Shown here piece by piece: positions 9,196 to 14,862 of a DNA stretch of 14,862 nucleotides. Every line of letters starts with the position of its first letter. Position 1 is the stretch's first letter. Position numbers and translations under genes: made by a program. The notes under the pieces are model-generated. The model worked only from the letters and a program-made list of their open reading frames with translations, made no database searches and had not been told where the DNA came from. The stretch comes from Gammaproteobacteria bacterium RBG_16_57_12 (lineage in GTDB: Bacteria > Pseudomonadota > Gammaproteobacteria > RBG-16-57-12). The stretch spans positions 1 to 14,862 of the forward strand of contig MGXL01000093.1 of NCBI GenBank assembly GCA_001801365.1, read 5' to 3'.

Positions 9196-9702
9196 GTGGG
9201 TGTTTATGCTGTCGATAAGCTGATGCAAGAGGCCAGGCGTCTGGCGGCGGAATACCGGCGGGCAACGGGGCAACCCCTGGGCATCAGCGGTGAAATCGCC
9301 GAGTACGATGCCGCGCGTCTGCTGGGACTCGAGATCATCAAGGATCCCTCGCTGGGTTATGATGCCGTGGGCCATGGGGCGCACGAAGGGCGCCGCATCC
9401 AGATCAAGGGACGCGTGATCTTCGATGAACGCAAGCAGGCGCATCGCCTCGGCCAGCTCAATCTCGACCGGGAATGGGACAGCGTCATCCTGGTGCTGAT
9501 GGATGAGGATTATCAACCGGTGGAGATCCATGAAGCACAGCGTCAGGACATCGAGGTGGCGCTGGCCGAGCCGGCCTCATCAAAACGTAACAAGCGCGGC
9601 GCCATGTCGGTCGCCAAATTCAAGATCATCGGCCGCATGATCTGGAACAATGTCGAAGGTGAGGTTCCCGACGATATATGGGACAATCAGGCGCAAACCT
9701 GA
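9196..9702 (+). CDS. Conserved hypothetical (DUF6998-like) with PD-(D/E)xK-like signature
   Basis: A 168-residue soluble protein of unknown function. The N-terminal part (LMQEARRLAAEYRRATGQPLGISGEIAEYDAARLLGLE) matches a small conserved family I recall as DUF6998. Residues 54-73 (GYDAVGHGAHEGRRIQIKGR) have D56 followed by a Q69-x-K71 strand, with acidic residues E33 and E36 upstream. That spacing resembles PD-(D/E)xK nuclease-fold active sites in the QxK variant, so a nuclease-like fold is possible but unproven. The start is GTG at 9196, with AAGGGA at 9181-9186. It lies between the lpoP-like gene (63-base A+T-rich gap) and yoaA, all on the same strand. Nothing adjacent looks like a methylase or restriction partner. 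Confidence 0.65.
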   Translation: MGVYAVDKLMQEARRLAAEYRRATGQPLGISGEIAEYDAARLLGLEIIKDPSLGYDAVGHGAHEGRRIQIKGRVIFDERKQAHRLGQLNLDREWDSVILVLMDEDYQPVEIHEAQRQDIEVALAEPASSKRNKRGAMSVAKFKIIGRMIWNNVEGEVPDDIWDNQAQT

Positions 9703-9724
9703 CAACCACCGATAAGGTTGTCGG
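9699..9724 (+). repeat. Hairpin at the stop, upstream of yoaA
   Basis: GACAACC (9701-9707) and GGTTGTC (9716-9722) pair perfectly around an 8-base loop, extended to 9 bp with a T-G wobble at 9700/9723 and a C-G pair at 9699/9724. It includes the TGA stop of the preceding gene and ends just before the AAGGA upstream of yoaA. No T-run follows. It could be a weak attenuator or mRNA-processing structure. Confidence 0.4.
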
Positions 9725-9745
9725 CAAGGAAAAACACCTACTCTC

Positions 9746-11698
9746 ATGATGCTGTGCCGCGACATACTCGGGGATAATGGCCCCTTCATGCGCCATGTGC
9801 CCGGATTTATCCCCCGCACCCAGCAACAGGAAATGGCCGTGGCCGTCGCCGACTGTCTGGAGGACAATGCCGTGCTGATAGCCGAGGCGGGCACCGGCAC
9901 TGGCAAGACCTACGCCTACCTGGTGCCGGCGCTGATGTCCGGCAAGAAGCTCATCATCTCCACCGGCACCAGGAACCTGCAAGACCAGCTGTTCCTGCGT
10001 GATCTGCCCATGGTGCGCCAGGCGCTGGCGGTATCCACTCGCACAGCCCTGCTCAAGGGGCGCAGTAATTATTTGTGTCTGCACCGTTTACAGCACCATG
10101 AACACCAGGCATCGCTCGGGTCGCGTCAGCAGGTGCGGGAATTCCAGCTGATCCGGCGCTGGGCGCAAACCACACACTCCGGCGATATTGCCGAGTTGAC
10201 CGGGATCGCGGAGCATTCCCCGGTCTGGCCCTTGGTAACGTCCACCTCGGACAATTGTCTGGGCAAGGACTGTCCGGTGCTCGGCGACTGTCATGTGATG
10301 CAGGCGCGCCGCCTGGCCCAGGAAGCGGAGGTGGTGGTGATCAATCATCATCTGTATTTTGCCGATATGGCCTTGCGGGATGACGGATTTGCCGAATTAT
10401 TGCCCGGCGCCCACGGTGTGATATTCGACGAGGCGCATCTGCTGCCGGAGGTGGCCGCGGATTTTTTCGGTATCAGCCTGGGCAGTGGCCAATTACTGGA
10501 ACTGGCCGGCGATGCCATTACGGCCCAGTTGAGCGAGGCGCCGGATACTCCGCAATTGAGCCAATATGCAAACCGCCTTCAAACCACCGTTTCGGACCTA
10601 CGTTTGAACCTCGGTGAAACGGGCCAGCGCGCGCCCTACAGCGATGTCAGCAGATCCACAGCCTTCTGTGCAAAATTATCCGCGCTCAAGGACGCATTGC
10701 AGGAACTGGGGGCCGCGCTGGAGCAGGTCGCGGAGCGGGGCAAGGCCCTCGAACAATGCCGCAATCGCTGGCAAGTCCTGCGTGAACGGCTCGAAACACT
10801 GACCGCACCCTCCCCGGACAATCATGTCCATTGGCTGGAAACCCATAAACGCAATTTTGTGCTGCGGCTGACCCCGCTGGATATCGGCGATATTTTCCAT
10901 GAGCATATCTATGCCGGGACACATAGCTGGGTCTTTACCTCCGCCACCCTGGCTGTGAAAGGGGGCTTCGAGCATTTCACCCGGACCTTGGGCCTGGATA
11001 AGGCCAGGACTCATTGCTGGAATAGCCCGTTCGATTACCATACACAGACCTTGCTGTATTTACCCGCCGGATTGCCGGACCCGTCCTCCGTGGGCTATAA
11101 CCGCGCCTTGATCGAGGCGATGTTGCCGGTGTTGCAGGCCAGCCGGGGCCGTGCCTTTATCCTGACCACCAGCCATCGTGCCTTGCAGGAATATGCCGCG
11201 CTATTGCAAGGGGTGCTCGACTTTCCGGTGCTGGTGCAGGGCGACATGCCGCGCGCGCAATTGCTGGCGCGTTTTGCGGCATTGGGCAATGCCATCCTGG
11301 TGGGCACCAGCAGTTTTTGGGAAGGTGTGGATGTGCGCGGCGAGGCCTTGTCATGTGTTATTATCGACCGTTTACCGTTCGCCTCTCCCGGTGATCCGGT
11401 GCTCAGCGCGCGCATCGAGCGTATTCGTCGTCAGGGAGGTAATCCCTTTCGAGATTATCAGTTGCCCCAGGCGGTGATTGAACTAAAGCAGGGGGCAGGG
11501 CGTCTGATCCGGGATGTGCATGATCGTGGTGTGCTGGTCTTGTGTGATCCCCGTCTGCAAGGTCGTTCCTATGGGTCGATATTCCTGAAGAGCCTGCCCC
11601 CGATGCCATTGACACGCAGGCTGCCTGAAGTCCAGGCGTTTTTCGCCGCTGAACAGAAGGCGATGCCGGCTACCTCCCTGGAAAATCCGGCAAGATAA
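9746..11698 (+). CDS. yoaA: Iron-sulfur ATP-dependent DNA helicase YoaA (DinG/XPD family)
   Basis: A 650-residue 5'-to-3' superfamily 2 helicase of the XPD/DinG group. Walker A is GTGTGKT at 49-55. Cysteines C111, C171, C176 and C182 have the spacing of the family's 4Fe-4S cluster ligands. The DEAH box is at 228-231 (VIFDEAHLLPE). The second helicase half has LVGTSSFWEGVDVRG and QGAGRLIRD (motif VI). In E. coli YoaA works with the clamp-loader subunit HolC in replication repair; a similar role is inferred here. It is closer to YoaA than DinG because the N-terminus begins with the short GPFMRHVPGFIPRTQQQEMA form and because tsaB follows, as in E. coli. ATG at 9746 is the first of two adjacent ATGs, and a GGCAAGGAAAA lies rather far upstream. 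Confidence 0.93.
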   Translation: MMLCRDILGDNGPFMRHVPGFIPRTQQQEMAVAVADCLEDNAVLIAEAGTGTGKTYAYLVPALMSGKKLIISTGTRNLQDQLFLRDLPMVRQALAVSTRTALLKGRSNYLCLHRLQHHEHQASLGSRQQVREFQLIRRWAQTTHSGDIAELTGIAEHSPVWPLVTSTSDNCLGKDCPVLGDCHVMQARRLAQEAEVVVINHHLYFADMALRDDGFAELLPGAHGVIFDEAHLLPEVAADFFGISLGSGQLLELAGDAITAQLSEAPDTPQLSQYANRLQTTVSDLRLNLGETGQRAPYSDVSRSTAFCAKLSALKDALQELGAALEQVAERGKALEQCRNRWQVLRERLETLTAPSPDNHVHWLETHKRNFVLRLTPLDIGDIFHEHIYAGTHSWVFTSATLAVKGGFEHFTRTLGLDKARTHCWNSPFDYHTQTLLYLPAGLPDPSSVGYNRALIEAMLPVLQASRGRAFILTTSHRALQEYAALLQGVLDFPVLVQGDMPRAQLLARFAALGNAILVGTSSFWEGVDVRGEALSCVIIDRLPFASPGDPVLSARIERIRRQGGNPFRDYQLPQAVIELKQGAGRLIRDVHDRGVLVLCDPRLQGRSYGSIFLKSLPPMPLTRRLPEVQAFFAAEQKAMPATSLENPAR

Positions 11699-11709
11699 AG
11701 AGGAAATCC

Positions 11710-12375
11710 GTGAATCTGCTGGCGATAGAGACATCCACTGAAGCGTGTTCGGCGGCCCTGCTGGTCAATGACCAGATCCTGGAGCGCTATCAGGTGGCGC
11801 CGCGTCAGCACGGTGAACTGATTCTGAGCATGGCCCATTCTCTGCTTCAGGAGGCCGGCCTGACATTGAATGATCTGGACACCATCGCCTTTGCCCGCGG
11901 ACCCGGTTCTTTCACCGGGGTGCGTATCGCGGTCAGTGTGACTCAGGGACTGGCCTATGGCATGGATTTGCCGGTGATCCCCGTATCCACCCTGGCCGTA
12001 CTCGCCGAAGGGGCGCGACAGGAGCTGGGGGCCGGTCATGTGGCTGTGGCCATCGATGCGCGCATGCAGGAAATCTACTTCGGAGCCTATGACTGCACGG
12101 CGGGTAGGCCGGATCTGCTGGGCGATGAGCGGGTCATCAGCCCCCATGCCATCACCCTGCCGGACGGAGAAGGCTGGGTCGGAATCGGGACGGGCTGGGG
12201 GGCTTATGCGCAAAGTATGGCTCATGCCTGCCAGGGGCGGGTATTGCAGTGGCATGGCGAGACATTGCCCCGGGCTAAATATGTGGCCTTGTTGGGGAGC
12301 CTGGCCTGGCGCAGGAATTTAATGGTTACCGCCGAGCAGGCCTTACCCGTGTATTTGCGTGATCGTGTGGTATGA
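11710..12375 (+). CDS. tsaB: tRNA threonylcarbamoyladenosine biosynthesis protein TsaB
   Basis: A 221-residue ASKHA-fold protein (formerly YeaZ) that partners TsaD and TsaE in forming t6A37 on tRNAs that read ANN codons. The N-terminal NLLAIETSTEACSAALL strand, the QHGELILSMAHSLLQEAGL helix, and FARGPGSFTGVRIAVSVTQGLAYGMDLPVIPVSTL are diagnostic. The C-terminal half is variable, as in the family, and has AIDARMQEIYFGAY. TsaB lacks its own catalytic site and serves as a scaffold. The start is GTG at 11710, with AGAGG at 11699-11703. It lies 11 bases after yoaA, and the next gene starts inside its stop, so yoaA, tsaB and the pentapeptide lipoprotein probably share a transcript. Confidence 0.95.
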   Translation: MNLLAIETSTEACSAALLVNDQILERYQVAPRQHGELILSMAHSLLQEAGLTLNDLDTIAFARGPGSFTGVRIAVSVTQGLAYGMDLPVIPVSTLAVLAEGARQELGAGHVAVAIDARMQEIYFGAYDCTAGRPDLLGDERVISPHAITLPDGEGWVGIGTGWGAYAQSMAHACQGRVLQWHGETLPRAKYVALLGSLAWRRNLMVTAEQALPVYLRDRVV

Positions 12376-13604
12376 CGAATATTCTACATTCTGGAACGTG
12401 GCATCGACGGCTTGTGTTTGATAGGCGAGCCGTCACCTGCCTGATTTTCGGACTGGGCATCATGGCGGGCCTGCCGGGCTGTTCCACAAAGGAAAAACAT
12501 ATCCAGACCATTATGTATTCCCAGCCTTTGGAGGCGCTGGATGTCATAAAGATGGTCAGCAAGGTCGGCCCGATGGTCCCCGACCTGAAGAACAAAAATC
12601 TTTCCCGTGTTGATCTGACGGGCCTCGACTTCAGGCGCGCCGATTTAACCGGGTCCTATCTGGTCGAGACCAGGATGAATCGGGCGAATCTGTCGAAAGT
12701 GGAATTGGGGCGCGCCATCCTGAGCAATGCCCACCTGGTGGATGCCAATCTTCAGGAGACCAACCTCACCGGCGCCGACCTGCGCGGGGCGGACCTCAGC
12801 GGCGCCAATTTGACGGGAGCCATCCTCAGCGGCGCCGATTTACGCGGCGCCCGTCTGACTCGCGCCACCCTCAAGCATACTATGATGGAAAATACCAATC
12901 TGCGCGGGGCGCAGATGAAGGGGGCCTACCTCAGCGAGCTGACACTGTCCAAGGTCGCCCTGGAAGGGGCGGACATGGAGGGCATTAATCTGAATGAGGT
13001 TAATGCCAGCAATGCGCGCTTCAATGGTGTCAATCTGAGCCGGGCGAAGATCCATCAATCGGATTTTAATGATGTGAGTTTTGCCGGGGCCAACCTATCT
13101 CTGGCCGACGCCCGGGCAATTGAGGCGCAATATTCCGATTTCAGCGGGGCCAATCTGACCAGGGCCGATTTCTCCGGTGCCAATATGTACAAATCCGATT
13201 TCACCAAGGCCGATCTGACCAATGCCAAGCTCAATGAAAGCATCATCAGTGAATGCAGATTTTCCAACGTTATCATGACCGGGGCGAATTTCTTTCGCGC
13301 AGACATGACTTACAGTCTTTTGAATAGCGTTCAGGCACAGGGTACCCGTTTCGTCGGCGCCAAGATGAGCAATGCTGATTTATCCCGTGGAATATTCGAT
13401 GGCAGCGATTTTTCCCGTGCCGATCTCACCTTTGTGGTGTTTATGATGGCCAGCCTGCGCAATGTCGTTTTTCAGCATGCCAACCTCAGGGCGACGGATT
13501 TCCGCGGGGCAGACCTGGCCGGCGCCAGTTTCCGCGCGGCCAATAATATGGATACTTCGAAGGGTCTGGAAAAAGGCCTCAATCTTGATGATTCCACGTT
13601 TTGA
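12372..13604 (+). CDS. Pentapeptide-repeat lipoprotein
   Basis: A 410-residue predicted exported protein. An N-region with several Arg leads to the hydrophobic stretch VTCLIFGLGIMAGLPGC. Cys37 is the probable lipidated residue (Ser at +2), though Pro at -2 is unusual for a lipobox. Residues about 73-397 are almost wholly A(D/N)LxX-type pentapeptides (NLTGADLRGADLSGANLTGAIL and so on), enough for roughly 16 coils of a right-handed quadrilateral beta-helix. Such rods can bind or mimic partners, but no function is known for this one. The start overlaps the tsaB stop (ATGA), implying translational coupling. In E. coli the gene after tsaB also encodes a lipoprotein, but of the unrelated Slp type. 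Some DNA repetition (CTCAGCGGCGCC twice within 40 bases) follows from the protein repeats. Confidence 0.85.
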   Translation: MTNILHSGTWHRRLVFDRRAVTCLIFGLGIMAGLPGCSTKEKHIQTIMYSQPLEALDVIKMVSKVGPMVPDLKNKNLSRVDLTGLDFRRADLTGSYLVETRMNRANLSKVELGRAILSNAHLVDANLQETNLTGADLRGADLSGANLTGAILSGADLRGARLTRATLKHTMMENTNLRGAQMKGAYLSELTLSKVALEGADMEGINLNEVNASNARFNGVNLSRAKIHQSDFNDVSFAGANLSLADARAIEAQYSDFSGANLTRADFSGANMYKSDFTKADLTNAKLNESIISECRFSNVIMTGANFFRADMTYSLLNSVQAQGTRFVGAKMSNADLSRGIFDGSDFSRADLTFVVFMMASLRNVVFQHANLRATDFRGADLAGASFRAANNMDTSKGLEKGLNLDDSTF

Positions 13605-13611
13605 CTATAAT
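13585..13611 (+). promoter_or_regulatory. Candidate sigma-70 promoter for the small orphan gene
   Basis: TTGATG (13585-13590) and a perfect TATAAT (13606-13611) are separated by 15 bases, slightly short for sigma-70. It overlaps the last codons of the pentapeptide gene and would start transcription near 13618, about 90 bases before the orphan ORF. That leader contains two inverted repeats. Confidence 0.45.
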
Positions 13612-13615
13612 TAGG

Positions 13616-13675
13616 AAGCTCGGAATAATTCCCGCAGGTATATTCAGAGCTTGGAAAACAAAAAACACGGTTTTC
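13616..13675 (+). terminator. Inverted repeats and possible weak terminator after the pentapeptide gene
   Basis: AAGCTC (13616-13621) pairs with GAGCTT (13647-13652). Further on, GAAAAC (13654-13659) pairs with GTTTTC (13670-13675) and is followed by GTTTTTCTT, a T-rich tail. The second hairpin plus tail looks like a weak A+T-rich intrinsic terminator for the tsaB operon. If the promoter at 13585-13611 is real, both would lie in the leader of the orphan gene. Confidence 0.4.
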
Positions 13676-13710
13676 GTTTTTCTTCATTTGTCATTTTCCG
13701 GCTTTGATGC

Positions 13711-14043
13711 ATGCAGATAACCAATACCAACAATATGATCGTTCATACTGTCCTGGGGAGGGTGGATGCCCTGGCGTCAGGGCGTGGCAATTCCCGTGCC
13801 GAAGCGGATAATGCCAGGGCGAATGATGTCACGCGGGATGCCCGGCCTGTTGAGGCCTACCGGCTTCCAGCAGAGACCCTGCGGGAAGCCGAGAGTAAAC
13901 GACAGGCGTATGCCAATTTACGCAGTTTCCATGAAGGCTCGTCGTATCGCCAGCAACAGGCGATTGCCAAATATCTCGATCAATCCCTGTATCAGGACCG
14001 CAGCCATCTGAGCGAGTTATTGGGGGTGGATGTCTATGTATAG
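13711..14043 (+). CDS. Small hypothetical protein
   Basis: I do not recognise this 110-residue ORF with certainty. The first half (about 1-58) is polar and rich in Ala, Arg, Asn and Asp, so probably disordered. The second half (about 59-110) is predicted helical (AESKRQAYANLRSFHEGSSY, then QQQAIAKYLDQSL) and ends LLGVDVYV, a compact C-terminus reminiscent of other small uncharacterised gammaproteobacterial proteins. It has no signal peptide, membrane segment or catalytic motif. The Shine-Dalgarno is weak. Support for it being real: a candidate promoter with perfect TATAAT upstream, and a perfect 15-bp hairpin three bases after its stop. Confidence 0.55.
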   Translation: MQITNTNNMIVHTVLGRVDALASGRGNSRAEADNARANDVTRDARPVEAYRLPAETLREAESKRQAYANLRSFHEGSSYRQQQAIAKYLDQSLYQDRSHLSELLGVDVYV

Positions 14044-14045
14044 GA

Positions 14046-14077
14046 TAGTGAGCGGATACGGGCGTATCCGCTCACTA
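14046..14077. terminator. Perfect 15-bp hairpin between convergent genes
   Basis: TAGTGAGCGGATACG (14046-14060) is followed, after two bases, by its exact reverse complement (14063-14077). In practice a 13-14 bp stem with a tetraloop would form. It lies between the stop at 14041-14043 and the opposing stop at 14083-14085, so it probably acts as a bidirectional transcript end, although neither side has a T-run. Confidence 0.6.
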
Positions 14078-14082
14078 CAGAG

Positions 14083-14799
14083 CTAGAAACGCAGTCCCAA
14101 TTTAACAGAGTAGGAACTGTTGTCACCGGTCTTGTCCCCCTCGACATCGATATTGAACAAGCCCAGGTTGACATTCAAACCGGCATAGAACTTATCCAGC
14201 GAGAAGGTCTCTTCGGAGAGGCCGGCCACATTGGGCGTGCTGGTGACACGCACGGTACCGATACCGGCATAAGGTGTCAGCATGGCAAAACCCTTGGAGA
14301 CGCTCAATTCCAGTCCCTTGGTATCCAGATCGAGCTGATCGACACCGTTCAGCGCGCTGAAGGTGCCGCGCACAGCCACGGCGGGCAGGGCGACACCACC
14401 TTCAAGGATGGCATAACGCAATTCGCCTCCCCACACCGTGATGTTGGTGGAGGGGATAGAGGTATAAAAGGCGCCTAGATCGATATTGAACGGCAGGCCC
14501 TTGTGCACATGCAGTTTGGGCAGATACAGGGTGTCGGGCGCATCCCCGCTGCTGGCCAGATCCCAGGCGCTGGTATTTTCTATGCTGGTCGCGCTCACTT
14601 CCAGCCCCACATCAAAACCGGTGATGCCCAGCGGTTCCGCCGGTATGACGCCGCGATAACTCAGGGCGGCTCCCAGGTCTTCGGATAAGTCCCGGAACTG
14701 TGGCTGCACCAGGGCCGTCAGGCTGTCGATATCGTTGGCGGCATGGGATGTGCCAGTGAATGCGCAGAGCAGGGGTAACAGCGCAAGGTGTTTTCTCAT
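14083..14799 (-). CDS. Small outer-membrane beta-barrel protein
   Basis: A 238-residue exported protein. The signal peptide is MRKHLALLPLLCAFTGTSHA, with cleavage predicted after Ala20. The rest alternates polar and hydrophobic residues in strands (GFDVGLEVSATS, NIDLGAFYTSIP, VWGGELRYAIL, KFYAGLNVNLGLFNIDVEG) and ends SVKLGLRF, with the C-terminal Phe typical of BAM substrates. Function unknown; porin-like or structural roles are equally open. I start at 14799, not the in-frame ATG at 14856, because a signal peptide begins there and GGAGAGGAG lies directly upstream. It converges on the small orphan gene. Confidence 0.75.
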   Translation of the reverse strand: MRKHLALLPLLCAFTGTSHAANDIDSLTALVQPQFRDLSEDLGAALSYRGVIPAEPLGITGFDVGLEVSATSIENTSAWDLASSGDAPDTLYLPKLHVHKGLPFNIDLGAFYTSIPSTNITVWGGELRYAILEGGVALPAVAVRGTFSALNGVDQLDLDTKGLELSVSKGFAMLTPYAGIGTVRVTSTPNVAGLSEETFSLDKFYAGLNVNLGLFNIDVEGDKTGDNSSYSVKLGLRF

Positions 14800-14830
14800 G
14801 ATGATCTCCTCTCCAGATAAAATCGAAACA

Positions 14831-14839
14831 ACTATAGCA
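14831..14839 (-). promoter_or_regulatory. Extended -10 promoter candidate for the barrel gene
   Basis: On the minus strand, TGCTATAGT fits the extended -10 form TG-N-TATAGT, 31 bases before the ATG at 14799. No good -35 is visible in the few bases left in the window, which extended -10 promoters can tolerate. Confidence 0.4.
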
Positions 14840-14862
14840 CTATTTATTCGCGTCATCCTGGA

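Noticed and set aside
14800..14856. Longer barrel protein starting at 14856
   Set aside because: The added residues precede a complete signal peptide and include the translated ribosome-binding site.

Overview
The window reads as chromosomal DNA from a gammaproteobacterium of moderately high GC content. The basis is gene content and order, not any database match: a 774-residue PBP1B followed directly by a TPR lipoprotein of the LpoP type (the pseudomonad-like arrangement), and yoaA followed by tsaB, an adjacency also known from Escherichia coli. I cannot name a genus.

Layout. Bases 1-1013 are a small mosaic of decayed or accessory DNA: the end of a broken trypsin-like protease gene (1-66), a HigA-type antitoxin-like ORF that lacks part of its N-terminal region (63-386), the 3' end of a group II intron (domains V and VI, to about 545), and a solitary two-repeat AP2-domain gene (570-1013). 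Then comes recQ (1057-3201), converging on cysK (3506-4462, minus strand). The 304-base gap between them is filled with inverted and degenerate tandem repeats. Upstream of cysK lies a 53-bp MITE-like element with 9-bp terminal inverted repeats and a perfect 5-bp target duplication (4532-4594). It supplies the stop codon of the next minus-strand gene, a two-domain APH-like plus P-loop kinase protein (4585-6177).

A divergent intergenic region (6178-6334) opens a plus-strand block. It holds mrcB (PBP1B, 6335-8659) coupled to an lpoP-like activator gene (8656-9132), a conserved hypothetical with a nuclease-like D...QxK signature (9196-9702), the Fe-S helicase gene yoaA (9746-11698), tsaB (11710-12375), and a translationally coupled pentapeptide-repeat lipoprotein (12372-13604). 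A small orphan ORF (13711-14043) converges, across a perfect 15-bp hairpin, on a small outer-membrane beta-barrel gene on the minus strand (14083-14799).

How the genes work together. mrcB and the TPR lipoprotein form a peptidoglycan synthase-activator pair. recQ and yoaA are genome-maintenance helicases. tsaB belongs to t6A tRNA modification. cysK makes cysteine. The envelope theme (PBP1B, LpoP, pentapeptide lipoprotein, barrel protein) is strong in the right half. I see no complete new defence or mobile system. The most distinctive structures are the MITE-like element between the kinase-like gene and cysK, the repeat cluster between recQ and cysK, and the group II intron remnant.
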